Assembly (NCBI GenBank): GCA_030835025.1
Contig: JAUQWS010000095.1
Span: 1 to 44,498, forward strand
Length of the DNA stretch: 44,498 bases
Origin: Ignavibacteria bacterium
Lineage (GTDB): Bacteria > Bacteroidota > Ignavibacteria > Tepidaquicellales > OLB5
Direction: 5' to 3'
In this document: one piece after another, positions 18,002 through 26,515 of the stretch
Layout: the number at the start of each line of letters is the position of its first letter
Position numbering within the stretch: the stretch's first letter is position 1
The notes under the pieces: model-generated
Told to the model about the DNA's origin: nothing
Seen by the model: the letters and a program-made list of their open reading frames with translations, nothing else
The model's database searches: none
Translations under genes and position numbers: made by a program

Positions 18002-19336
18002 ATGCAAGAAGTTTTCACAATATTACTCTGGATATGCTCGGTACTGCTGGTTATCAGCGGAATTGACGATATTCTGGTTGACCTGCTTTACTGGTTCAAC
18101 AGGTGGAAGTATAACAGGAGCCTGCCGGAACTTGACGATGTACTGGCAGCCAACGAAAACAAAATTGCACTTGTTATCTGCGCGTGGCGAGAATATAAGG
18201 TAATTGGCAGAACGCTTACTTATGCACTAAGCAAGATGCGGTATAACAATTTTACCATCTTTGTGGGGGTCTACCCTAACGATACAAAGACTCTTGAAGT
18301 CGTTAAAAGAATTGCCCAGAAGAACAACAAAGTTGTTATCTGCGTTAATTCTCACGACGGGCCGACTACAAAGGCTGATAACCTGAACAACGTCTATTCT
18401 TCCATCAAAAGGTTTGAATTGGATAATGCTAAAACATTTGATATAATCTCGATCCATGATTCTGAGGATTTCATACATCCGTTAACATTAAAGGTTGATA
18501 ATTACCTTATTATGTATCAGGGTGCAGATGCCGTACAGGTTCCAGTTGTGCCGATCAAAGACGATAGAGGCAAGTTCATTCACCGTACATACTGCGATGC
18601 ATTTGCAGAAGTGCATTCCAAGGACTTAATAGTGCGCCAGGCACTTAAAGTGTTCATTCCTTTTGCCGGCACGGGCATGTCATTTAAGCGCGAGATATTT
18701 CTTAACCTTGAAAGTCACTACCCGCAGGTGTTTAATGAAGCAAATTTGACAGAAGATTATGAGCTTGGATTAAGGCTCTTTAAAATGGGCTATAAGACTG
18801 CTTATATAAATCTTTTGGTTGATAAGAATAATCCGAATTCAAGAGTTGCAACGGGTGAGTATTTCCCAAATACATTCTGGGCTGCCGTTAAACAGCGCTC
18901 AAGATGGACAGCGGGGATATGTTTTCAAAACTGGAAAATGCATAAATGGGCAGGGAATCTTAAGACCAAGTACTTCCTGATGCGTGATAGAAAGACCATA
19001 TTCAGCAACTTTATGGTGCTGCTATCTAACATAGTGTTTGCTCTGTTTTTGCTTTACATGCTTGGCTTCGGCCTTGGTATTAAGGTTTTTGATTCTGCAG
19101 TTCAGCAGAACTCAGCCCTGTGGTTCTTCCTCTGGGCATGTTTCTTCTTTATGGTTTGGCGTCTTGCTCACAGGTTCATATTTACTTACAGCTGGTACGG
19201 GCTCAAGTATGCGTTCTTCAGCCTGATAAGGCTGAACTTTGATAACCTGATAAATTTCTTCGCCACTTTCCGCGCACTTAAAGTTTTCGTGGGGATGAGA
19301 AATAAGGTTGTCTGGGAGTCAACAGAGCATTATTAG
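18002..19336 (+). CDS. nfrB: Membrane glycosyltransferase, NfrB-like (GT2) lacking the C-terminal c-di-GMP module
   Basis: 444 residues. An N-terminal membrane segment (about 5-25) leads into SGIDDILVDLLYW, which parallels SGLDDFFIDVVYW of E. coli NfrB as I remember it. Other shared points in the same order: IFVGVYPND, GPTTKADNLNNV, HDSED (nucleotide-sugar/metal site), LTEDYELG, EYFPNTFWAAVKQRSRW (the QxxRW motif of processive synthases), QNWKMHKW, then membrane segments from about 340 and the closing KVVWESTEH. E. coli NfrB, about 745 residues, continues with an MshEN-like domain that binds c-di-GMP; here the protein stops. It would polymerise a sugar at the inner membrane. The neighbouring UDP-GlcNAc 2-epimerase suggests UDP-ManNAc as donor. 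Confidence 0.85.
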   Translation: MQEVFTILLWICSVLLVISGIDDILVDLLYWFNRWKYNRSLPELDDVLAANENKIALVICAWREYKVIGRTLTYALSKMRYNNFTIFVGVYPNDTKTLEVVKRIAQKNNKVVICVNSHDGPTTKADNLNNVYSSIKRFELDNAKTFDIISIHDSEDFIHPLTLKVDNYLIMYQGADAVQVPVVPIKDDRGKFIHRTYCDAFAEVHSKDLIVRQALKVFIPFAGTGMSFKREIFLNLESHYPQVFNEANLTEDYELGLRLFKMGYKTAYINLLVDKNNPNSRVATGEYFPNTFWAAVKQRSRWTAGICFQNWKMHKWAGNLKTKYFLMRDRKTIFSNFMVLLSNIVFALFLLYMLGFGLGIKVFDSAVQQNSALWFFLWACFFFMVWRLAHRFIFTYSWYGLKYAFFSLIRLNFDNLINFFATFRALKVFVGMRNKVVWESTEHY

Positions 19337-19362
19337 CAGCAAAATATTTACCATGGTATGCG

Positions 19363-19397
19363 GGGGCGGGCTGAATATAGTCTGCCCCTTTTATTTT
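19363..19397 (+). terminator. Intrinsic terminator after the NfrB-like gene
   Basis: GGGGCGGGCT (19363-19372), loop GAATAT, AGTCTGCCCC (19379-19388) form a ten-base-pair stem with two G-U pairs, followed by TTTTATTTT. It separates the exporter-synthase pair from the epimerase gene, which has its own promoter box downstream. Confidence 0.85.
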
Positions 19398-19454
19398 GAG
19401 AATTCTAACTAAAAAACGGTACAAATCTGCGTTTTTTCTTAGAAAACGGTTAAT

Positions 19455-19462
19455 TATCTTTG
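19455..19462 (+). promoter_or_regulatory. Promoter -7 box for the epimerase gene
   Basis: TATCTTTG is an exact TAnnTTTG match, 16 bases upstream of the ATG at 19479, with AAAGGAT between. The -33 position holds only a T-run (19431-19438). It follows the terminator at 19363-19397, so the epimerase gene is an independent unit. Confidence 0.5.
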
Positions 19463-19478
19463 TTATTCGAAAGGATAA

Positions 19479-20660
19479 ATGAGTCAGGATAACATAAATG
19501 TAGGTCTGGATCCCGGTGAATTAAAGGGTAAGAAAGTCATAGTTTTCTTCTTTGGAACCCGCCCTGAGATCATCAAGCTTTTTGTATTGTACAGATTACT
19601 CAAGAAGTCTGAGGAATTCTACCCGTTGCTTTATAACACTGCACAGCAAAAAATATCAGGTGATATCCTTTCCAACATAGGAATTCATCCCGATATCACC
19701 GCAACCGAAAAGCCCAACCGCTCTTCTGATCTTAACGAACTGATAGCTCATTTATTAAATGACTTCAATGAGAAGTTCGGTGAAAGATCGCCTGTTCGAA
19801 AAGAGCATATAAGCGGTATAATAGTTCAGGGTGATACTGCTTCTGCATTTGCAGGTGCGCTCTGGGGATTCCTCAATCAGATACCTGTATTCCACGCAGA
19901 AGCTGGTTTGAGAACACTCGACAAAATGAATCCTTTCCCTGAAGAATTCATGCGCGAATCAGTTGCAAGGATGGCGACATGGCATTTCGCTCCCAAAGGC
20001 ATCAACCGTGATAACCTGATAAACGAAGGCATCAAGCACGATAAGATATTTGTAATAGGTAATACGATCAATGATGCGATCTTTACGCTGATAAAGGAAA
20101 AAAAGATAAAAGAACCACCGCACAAGAATTATATACTAAGCACTTTCCACCGCAGAGAAAACTGGAACTATGTTAAGGATTATGCAAAGATAATTAACTC
20201 CATTATGAACGACGTAGACGGATACAGCGAGATCATCCACCTGATCCACCCTAATCCCCTGATATTAAAGAGCTTCAGCGAAGTAATGAACGGAAATGCT
20301 CATAAGAAACTTGTTATTATGGACCCCATACACGATTATTTTGAAATGCTTGGTTACGTGAAGAATGCAGGTTCAATATTGACTGATTCCGGCGGACTGC
20401 AGGAAGAATCACTGTTTTTCAATGTCCCGTGCGGAGTGCTGCGGAAAACAACCGAACGCCCGGAAGTATTGAAGAAAAACGCAAAGCTTTTGCCGATTCA
20501 TAAGGAAGAAATAACCACATTTCTTAACGAGGCAATAGATTACCGAAGAGTGCACCAGTCTAAGTATAATTACACTTACGGTTTTGGAGATTCCAGCTAT
20601 CTTATTTACGAGCTGCTTAAGAAATTCTACGGAATAGAGACAGAATACTCTTTTCTTTAG
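19479..20660 (+). CDS. wecB: UDP-N-acetylglucosamine 2-epimerase, WecB type (non-hydrolysing)
   Basis: 393 residues. Family motifs appear in order: FFGTRPEIIKL at the N-terminus (after a 16-residue extension), VQGDTASAFAGAL, HAEAGLRT followed by FPEEFMRE, GNTINDAI, STFHRRENW, LIHPNP, TDSGGLQEES and TERPEV. The reaction interconverts UDP-GlcNAc and UDP-ManNAc in the cytoplasm. HAEAGLRT in place of the usual HVEAGLRT, and the modified N-terminal region (NTAQQK where TGQH is usual), mark a divergent member, but the catalytic signature segments are kept. It follows the NfrA/NfrB-like pair after a terminator and has its own promoter box. In E. coli WecB supplies the UDP-ManNAc used by NfrB, which fits the grouping. 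Confidence 0.92.
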   Translation: MSQDNINVGLDPGELKGKKVIVFFFGTRPEIIKLFVLYRLLKKSEEFYPLLYNTAQQKISGDILSNIGIHPDITATEKPNRSSDLNELIAHLLNDFNEKFGERSPVRKEHISGIIVQGDTASAFAGALWGFLNQIPVFHAEAGLRTLDKMNPFPEEFMRESVARMATWHFAPKGINRDNLINEGIKHDKIFVIGNTINDAIFTLIKEKKIKEPPHKNYILSTFHRRENWNYVKDYAKIINSIMNDVDGYSEIIHLIHPNPLILKSFSEVMNGNAHKKLVIMDPIHDYFEMLGYVKNAGSILTDSGGLQEESLFFNVPCGVLRKTTERPEVLKKNAKLLPIHKEEITTFLNEAIDYRRVHQSKYNYTYGFGDSSYLIYELLKKFYGIETEYSFL

Positions 20661-20784
20661 TACAACTTATCCGCAACTACATCAAAAATCCCCTTTTACC
20701 GCTTGATATTTAGTTAAAATTTCATCATTTTAAGCATGGAACCCGCCCGCTGCTGAAAGCTATTTATATAACCAGGGGAGCGTT

Positions 20785-21414
20785 ATGACACCAAAGGTTA
20801 TTAAATATTTCTTCCTGTTCATCCTGTTTGCATCAATACCTGCCTTCAGTCAGGATAAACCCGAATTTTCCAATTCCGAAGAAGGGAGTAAATTACCTGA
20901 GCTCGCGCCCTCGCAGCTTAATGAAAACACCTCACTTATTAACTCTTCAAGATCCGAGAAAGAGATACTGTACCGGTATCAATATGATCCGATGGAACAA
21001 AGCAAAAGGATAATGAAGGAAGAAAGCAAATTCAACATTGTATCATCTTTTAGAAGTAATATTCGTTTTGGCGGATTCTATGAGAGATATGCGATCGTGA
21101 ATTTCACACCGCAAATGAGCTTCAAGCCTGCAGAATTCATCAGCGTGTATGCACATCATAATATCAGCTATTTTGTGCCTATTCAAAGTGCAAAAGAGCA
21201 TTTCACTTCTATGGCGGCACAAGGAGCGGCAATACTTGCGGTTGATAATATAGTGAAACACATATTTCCGGAGGGCAAAATATTCAGGTCAATAGCGGGA
21301 TTCGTACTTAAGAATACCGTTATACATTTTATGACGAAGTCAATCCTCGGAAAAGGCAGCGACAAAGTTCTGGAGTATGACTTTTATTACTACAGTTTAA
21401 GCTTTAGATTCTGA
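20785..21414 (+). CDS. Unknown exported protein, possibly outer-membrane, in the NfrA/B-like locus
   Basis: 209 residues. A signal peptide (KVIKYFFLFILFASIPAFSQ) is followed by a polar stretch rich in Ser, Glu and Asn (about 21-65). The last 120 residues contain aromatic strand-like segments (IRFGGFYERYAIVNFTPQMSF, FISVYAHHNISYFVP) around a hydrophobic helical part (about 140-185). The C-terminus YDFYYYSLSFRF ends in Phe as outer-membrane proteins do. I do not recognise a family. It lies 124 bases after the epimerase gene with GGGGAG before its ATG. It may be an accessory part of polysaccharide export or simply a neighbour. Confidence 0.6.
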   Translation: MTPKVIKYFFLFILFASIPAFSQDKPEFSNSEEGSKLPELAPSQLNENTSLINSSRSEKEILYRYQYDPMEQSKRIMKEESKFNIVSSFRSNIRFGGFYERYAIVNFTPQMSFKPAEFISVYAHHNISYFVPIQSAKEHFTSMAAQGAAILAVDNIVKHIFPEGKIFRSIAGFVLKNTVIHFMTKSILGKGSDKVLEYDFYYYSLSFRF

Positions 21415-21524
21415 AACATATTTGATTCAATCTGAAGTCACCCAAAAAGAAAGCCTTAAGTACAAAAATCTCAAAGATCCGCTGACCGGCACCGATAAGC
21501 CGCGTGATACCATAAATACCAAAA

Positions 21525-23462
21525 CTATTTTATCAACATCATTTTCCTGACAGATGCATAATCCCCGGCAATCATTCTATAGAAATATGCTCCCGAAGAA
21601 TAGCCTGTGGCGTTCCATTCAGTTTCATACACTCCGGCTTTAAGGTTCTCATCTACCAATGTAGTAATTTCACGCCCTGTAATATCGAACACTGATATCC
21701 TGACAAAATTGTTCTTCCCTGTCGAAGGCACAGTGAATTGTATCTTTGTTACAGGGTTGAACGGATTAGGATAATTCTGCTGCAGGCTGAACTCGCCGGG
21801 CACCTCTGTTGATATTTGCTGAATGCCGATAACAAAATTGATCAAAGGGAGCTCAATATAGGACCGTGATGATGAGTTAATGTAAATTCGGTTTGTGGCC
21901 TGCTTCAGAACGGGAAGCATGAACGGATTTGTTCGGAGAAAAGCATCTGACAGATATTGCCCTCTGTAAAGCGGTACGTTATCCAGATTCGTAACCTTAA
22001 CTCTTATCCTGTTTCCCTGGAGGAACTTATGTCCGTATGCCTGACCGTTGACATTTTTCTGTTTTACCTGGTTTGCTGAGTAATACCTGTCAGTCCAGTT
22101 TATCCTTGTAACAAGCTTCTCTTCGCCTGAAGGCCTGACATCCCAGATCTGCATGTTGTATTGACACACTCCGTTTGCAGTTGATGAATAATACAAATAG
22201 GCATATGGAGTTCCAGCCATTGTTGCATCCTGAAGCAGTGCCGGAGTTTCAAACACTATTTCATTCTTTCTGAATTTTGCGTCAAAAAGAGGTCCGCGGA
22301 ACTCTGTATTTACAAGATATTCCATAGTCACATTCGGATCGAGAATGTCATTGTTAAAGCTGACGCTGGATTGTGAACCTCCATACGAGACCGGAAGCAG
22401 AGTATTGAACGGGTGAAAGTAAAGCTTAACATTCTGAACTCCGGCAGGCGGCCAAACTGGGGAGTGATACCTTTCCCAGCTCCATATACTGTCAGTCAAC
22501 GGGAACCTGCTTACAGCATATGTGAACTTCTCATTTACATTCATTACATTATTCTGAATTGCCTTTAGATGATTATCAGTCCATTCGCCGAATACACCCT
22601 CCTTATATGCTTCTTCTCCCGGAACATGGTCACTTCCGTGACCGTCAGTAGCGCCGAAATACATCTTCTCGTTGTTGTATGGCAAAATATAAGCGCTTCG
22701 TATGGCTCCAAGAGTATTAAAGAACTTATCCTGCCAGCAGTTCTGCACCATGATTGGGATCTGGCAATTACTGACTTGTCCGAGGAAATCTCTGTTGATG
22801 GGCAGATAATGAGCAAGGCTATCCCATTTATCCGGCTGCGATGAAAGCGCCCATGGTTTGAATCGACTGACTAGGGAATTATACCTGACAATGTTTGAGG
22901 GATAGCTGCACGTCCACACAAGTGTCATCTTTATTCCGCCGTTTTCAATCCAGTTAGAGCCTGCTTCAGGTGATGCCATATCAGGAATTATTGTCCTTAC
23001 CTGCATTCCGGTGCAGACTGCAAGGTAGGGGATTATGCCTCCCTGGGAGCCGCCGTGAATTCCAATTCTGTTATCGTTGGTATTGGCATCGTTTTTTACA
23101 TACACAACAACTTCTTTCAGGTCATTAGCTTCAATTGTACTTATAAAATTTGAAACTCCTTCTGAGATACCCTGTCCCCTCATACTGTAAACAAGAGAAT
23201 AGTATCCTTCTGCAGCATGCTCCTCGGCTTCCTCCATTTCGGAATACTTTGAAAGCCCGTATCCGTGAGTGACTATTATTACCGGCCATCCGTTTGCAGG
23301 AGGTGAGCCGTTAGGAATATATTTCGTGCAATCCAGTCTGATGCCATCTGAAAGCGTGAGCATGAAATCAACCCTGGTAAATGAACCGGTCCCTTTTGAA
23401 AATGATATCATAGGGTTACTGCTTAATACAAAAATTAAGGCAAAAAGTAGAGCTTTTCTCAT
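21525..23462 (-). CDS. Secreted CocE/NonD-type alpha/beta hydrolase with T9SS sorting domain
   Basis: 645 residues with a signal peptide (about 1-22). The alpha/beta-hydrolase core has THGYG near 65, the nucleophile Ser139 in GGSQGG, a likely Asp245 (CWQDKFF) and a His in DGHGSDH near 275-279, in the style of CocE/X-Pro dipeptidyl-peptidase (S15) hydrolases. A beta-rich PepX_C-like domain follows (about 320-545). The last 90 residues are a type A T9SS sorting domain: FSLQQNYPNPFNPVTKIQF, FDITGREITTLVDE, SSGAYFYRM and a final KMMLIK. It should therefore be exported by T9SS and attached or released outside. Substrate is unknown: an ester or a peptide. Confidence 0.85.
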   Translation of the reverse strand: MRKALLFALIFVLSSNPMISFSKGTGSFTRVDFMLTLSDGIRLDCTKYIPNGSPPANGWPVIIVTHGYGLSKYSEMEEAEEHAAEGYYSLVYSMRGQGISEGVSNFISTIEANDLKEVVVYVKNDANTNDNRIGIHGGSQGGIIPYLAVCTGMQVRTIIPDMASPEAGSNWIENGGIKMTLVWTCSYPSNIVRYNSLVSRFKPWALSSQPDKWDSLAHYLPINRDFLGQVSNCQIPIMVQNCWQDKFFNTLGAIRSAYILPYNNEKMYFGATDGHGSDHVPGEEAYKEGVFGEWTDNHLKAIQNNVMNVNEKFTYAVSRFPLTDSIWSWERYHSPVWPPAGVQNVKLYFHPFNTLLPVSYGGSQSSVSFNNDILDPNVTMEYLVNTEFRGPLFDAKFRKNEIVFETPALLQDATMAGTPYAYLYYSSTANGVCQYNMQIWDVRPSGEEKLVTRINWTDRYYSANQVKQKNVNGQAYGHKFLQGNRIRVKVTNLDNVPLYRGQYLSDAFLRTNPFMLPVLKQATNRIYINSSSRSYIELPLINFVIGIQQISTEVPGEFSLQQNYPNPFNPVTKIQFTVPSTGKNNFVRISVFDITGREITTLVDENLKAGVYETEWNATGYSSGAYFYRMIAGDYASVRKMMLIK

Positions 23463-23733
23463 AAATTCCGCAAAAATTTAGGAAGCGTCACTTAAAGTTA
23501 AGTTTTTTTAGACAATTATTCAATGCTGTCAGAGGGCTTCAACAAATGGAATCAGCGAAAAGAAGGGCTTGACGATTTATTGACATTTTATCATCAACGA
23601 ATTTGATCTTCTTGTGAACTATCTTTTTAAATTAGCCTGGATACTTACAATATATGAAACATAATCAGTATTGAAGAGAAGTTCTTACGACAAATCATTT
23701 ATTCAGTTTCTTTATAAATCAATTAGGTTTAAT

Positions 23734-23741
23734 TATATTTG
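23734..23741 (+). promoter_or_regulatory. Promoter -7 box for the glycosylasparaginase gene
   Basis: TATATTTG, exact TAnnTTTG, four bases upstream of the ATG at 23746. Transcription should begin at or next to the start codon, so the message looks leaderless. The remaining 23463-23733 between divergent genes is AT-rich with nothing else I can support. Confidence 0.5.
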
Positions 23742-23745
23742 TAAC

Positions 23746-24705
23746 ATGGAACCATTTGTTATATCTACATGGAAACATGGTGTTGCTGCCAACGAAAAAG
23801 CTAACGAATTACTCCAATCAGGTCACAATTCACTGGATGCCGTTGAGCAAGGTGTGCGGGTTGCCGAAGATGACCCTGCTGTACTAAGTGTCGGTTATGG
23901 AGGTTTGCCGGACGCAGAAGGAAGATTAACACTTGATGCCGCTATAATGGACTGGCAGGCAAGAATAGGCGCCGTGATCTGCGTAGAGCATATAAAAAAT
24001 CCAATCTCAGTAGCAAGGCTGATACTGGAAAAGACAGAACACGTTTGCCTTGCGGGCGAGGGGGCATATAATTTTGCAATTACAAATGGCTTTCAGCCTG
24101 ATATTCTGCACTCGGAGGCTTCAATAAGGAAGTATACTGAATGGAAACAAGGGCGGTACGGACGCTCACAGGAATTCCATACTGATGAATATAAGGTTAA
24201 GAAGGCAAGCGGACTTGGCATCAACGATGACGGCAATCACGATACTATTGCAATGGTGGCTATTGACAGGGATGGTCATATTTCGGCATCATGCACAACC
24301 AGCGGAACAGCCTGGAAACTGCACGGCAGGGTTGGCGATTCACCAATGATAGGCGCGGGATTGTATGTAGACGGAACTGTTGGCGGTGCTGCATCAACCG
24401 GAAGAGGTGAAGAGTGCGTGAGAGCATGCGGAAGCTTCCTGGTTGTAGAAATGATGAGAAACGGCATGTCCCCGCAGGAAGCGTGTGAATACGCCGTAAA
24501 GCGGGTAATCAGGCTTAACCTGCTGTCACATCACAACAGGGACCATGACTACCAAGTTGGATTTATAGCAGTAAACATAAAGGGAGAGTATGGTGCAGCA
24601 AGCGTGCGCCAGGGGTTTGAATACGCTTTGTATAAAGATGGTAAGAATACCCTGAACAAGAGTAAGTACATTATTGATGAACATTTTCATATTAAAGACC
24701 TTTGA
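23746..24705 (+). CDS. N4-(beta-N-acetylglucosaminyl)-L-asparaginase (glycosylasparaginase)
   Basis: 319 residues from the ATG at 23746. A longer frame from a TTG at 23671 exists but crosses the promoter box. It is an Ntn hydrolase that is made as one chain and cut before a threonine, which becomes the nucleophile. The cut site is in GNHDTIAMVAID, matching HDTIGMV of human AGA. The substrate-binding GRVGDSPMIGAGLYVD and GGAASTGRGEE segments and the N-terminal STWKHGV match as well. It cleaves the GlcNAc-Asn bond of glycoasparagines or related beta-aspartyl bonds. No signal peptide is present, so it acts in the cytoplasm. Its stop overlaps the start of the next gene (TTGA). Confidence 0.9.
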   Translation: MEPFVISTWKHGVAANEKANELLQSGHNSLDAVEQGVRVAEDDPAVLSVGYGGLPDAEGRLTLDAAIMDWQARIGAVICVEHIKNPISVARLILEKTEHVCLAGEGAYNFAITNGFQPDILHSEASIRKYTEWKQGRYGRSQEFHTDEYKVKKASGLGINDDGNHDTIAMVAIDRDGHISASCTTSGTAWKLHGRVGDSPMIGAGLYVDGTVGGAASTGRGEECVRACGSFLVVEMMRNGMSPQEACEYAVKRVIRLNLLSHHNRDHDYQVGFIAVNIKGEYGAASVRQGFEYALYKDGKNTLNKSKYIIDEHFHIKDL

Positions 24706-26468
24706 TCATACTAAAAAACGCATTTGTTTTAACATTTAACAGGAATAATGATTTCGGAAAATATTCCCTGCTGATTAATGAAAGTAAAGTAACTGATATA
24801 GCAGACTCTTCCCCCGCCGGAGAGCAGAAAGTAAAAAAATGGATCGAGCAGCACTCAGGTTCAGCCGAGATAGTTGACTGTTCGAAAAAACTAATCATGC
24901 CTCCGCTAATAAACTCTTGCGTAAAATCCGAAGGCGCATTACTGCATTACCTGCTTAAACACAGGCATTATGAGAACGTTGAAGAAGAACTCTGCACAGA
25001 CCTGATCTTTAACTACATTTACCAGGAGCTTCCCGGTGAAGATGCAAAACAGGATCTGGAGAATATTTACCGTTATTCATACAACCGATTGCTGAAATCG
25101 GGTATCACCTGTCTTAATGAGCTGTCTTTAAGGAAAGATACGAATCACATTGCACCTATCAGCAGTACAATAAAAAAAACCGGTCAGCGCATTTCGGTAT
25201 GTTTTCCCATAAAGCAGGATGTAAATCTTATAAGAGATTTCAAGTATCTTAATCCTTCATATTATCTTACCCAGGAACATCTGTTAACGGTATTTGACGT
25301 ATCGGGGATCAATGAATTAAAAAGCCATAACGTAAAGAACCTGTTCCTTGAAGTTGCACTTAACAAAGAAATTACCGAGAAGTTCAGGCAGACGTTCCAT
25401 AAATCCGTTATCTCCTTGCTGGATGAGTATGGATTGCTGGATGAAAACACTTCGCTTATTAATCCTCTTTATCTTGATTATAACGACCTGAAGATTGTTA
25501 CAGAAAGGAAAGCTAACGTCATTATTTGCCCAAGAGACCTTAACTATTTTACCAGTCGATATTTCCCAATAGATGATTTTATCGGGCATGGCATCAAATT
25601 CACAATTGGTACGGGATGGCTGGGGGAAGACCTGCTTAAAGATGTGCGCCTCTTCAGGAACAAATACAAAGAGCTGAATTTATCCAATGCAGAGCTGCTG
25701 AGATCCGTTACATCGGTGCCAAAAGAGCTATTCTTCAATGATAGCCCTGAAAGCAACTACGGGATAGATGTAAATCGTCCTGCCGATATGATATTTTTGG
25801 ACCTTAATGATACAAGGTTCCAGTTCTTCCCTGAAGAATTTACGTTTGAGAGTGTTTGCGATTTTATTATTGATAATGTAGTATCTTTCAATGTTTCAGA
25901 TGTACTTACGTCCGGGCAATTTAGAATGAAAGATGGAAGGCAGTCTGGTGTTAACGAGCAGGAAATAATTGAAGAAGTTAACAAAACAAGGAACAGGTTG
26001 TACAAAGCGGGGAAATATGAAGAACTTAAGAAGAGAAAGCAGCAGAAAGAAAGCGTCGATAGGCTCGATATGGGCGGCAGGACAAGTGAAGAGATTAAGC
26101 TCTTTTCAGATAACAAGGAAGACGAACCAGAAGCTGTTGATACGGATGAATTCAGAATAAAAACCAGAGTACCTGTCTTCAGGCCGAAACCCGTACCCGG
26201 GCAAAGAAGCCTTTTTGAGCAAACTGAAACTGCAAATATCATACAGTCGGAAGAGTACCAGGATTCCCCTGTCCTGAACCTTTTAGTGACTGACCCTGAA
26301 GCAAGCAAACCTGTTGAAAATGAGTTCATTCAGGCAAAGATAATAGATGAAACCATTATCAGGAGCCTGCATACGGTTAAAAAATCAGAAAAACCTCAAG
26401 TAGCTCAAAATCAGGAAAGCAAGGTTGAGCTTCCGAAAAATGTGAAGCTTAAGTTTGGCGACGACTGA
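24702..26468 (+). CDS. Amidohydrolase-like protein with lost metal site and long C-terminal tail
   Basis: 588 residues, starting at a TTG that overlaps the previous stop (TTGA). The first 420 residues follow the ATZ/TRZ or SsnA-type amidohydrolase plan: ILKNAFVLTFN, a small N-terminal beta domain, GIKFTIGTGWLGEDLL, ELLRSVTSVPKEL, VNRPADMIFLDL and VLTSGQFRMKDGR. The metal-binding HxH that should follow MPPLIN is replaced by Ser-Cys-Val, and the Asp expected in the GTD motif is Gly (IGTGWLG). It is therefore probably not an active metallohydrolase. Residues about 420-588 are charged, repeat-poor and likely disordered (Glu/Lys/Gln rich, ending KLKFGDD). Its role is unknown; a scaffold or regulator is possible. 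Confidence 0.7.
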   Translation: MIILKNAFVLTFNRNNDFGKYSLLINESKVTDIADSSPAGEQKVKKWIEQHSGSAEIVDCSKKLIMPPLINSCVKSEGALLHYLLKHRHYENVEEELCTDLIFNYIYQELPGEDAKQDLENIYRYSYNRLLKSGITCLNELSLRKDTNHIAPISSTIKKTGQRISVCFPIKQDVNLIRDFKYLNPSYYLTQEHLLTVFDVSGINELKSHNVKNLFLEVALNKEITEKFRQTFHKSVISLLDEYGLLDENTSLINPLYLDYNDLKIVTERKANVIICPRDLNYFTSRYFPIDDFIGHGIKFTIGTGWLGEDLLKDVRLFRNKYKELNLSNAELLRSVTSVPKELFFNDSPESNYGIDVNRPADMIFLDLNDTRFQFFPEEFTFESVCDFIIDNVVSFNVSDVLTSGQFRMKDGRQSGVNEQEIIEEVNKTRNRLYKAGKYEELKKRKQQKESVDRLDMGGRTSEEIKLFSDNKEDEPEAVDTDEFRIKTRVPVFRPKPVPGQRSLFEQTETANIIQSEEYQDSPVLNLLVTDPEASKPVENEFIQAKIIDETIIRSLHTVKKSEKPQVAQNQESKVELPKNVKLKFGDD

Positions 26469-26515
26469 TCTGAAACCGAAAATAATAAAAAACTGAATCT
26501 TCAGTATCCCGCACT

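Noticed and set aside
21422..21550. Plus-strand frame of 42 codons after the unknown exported protein, protein-like in composition
   Set aside because: Starts at a TTG without a ribosome binding site, runs into the convergent hydrolase gene, and matches nothing I recognise; a short real gene cannot be excluded.
23671..23745. 25-codon N-terminal extension of glycosylasparaginase from a TTG
   Set aside because: It would contain the promoter -7 box, and the family N-terminus begins near MEPFVIST at 23746.
25757..26329. Minus-strand open frame of 190 codons inside the amidohydrolase-like gene
   Set aside because: Ser/Leu-rich composition typical of an antisense shadow of a charged coding region; the plus-strand gene has clear family motifs.
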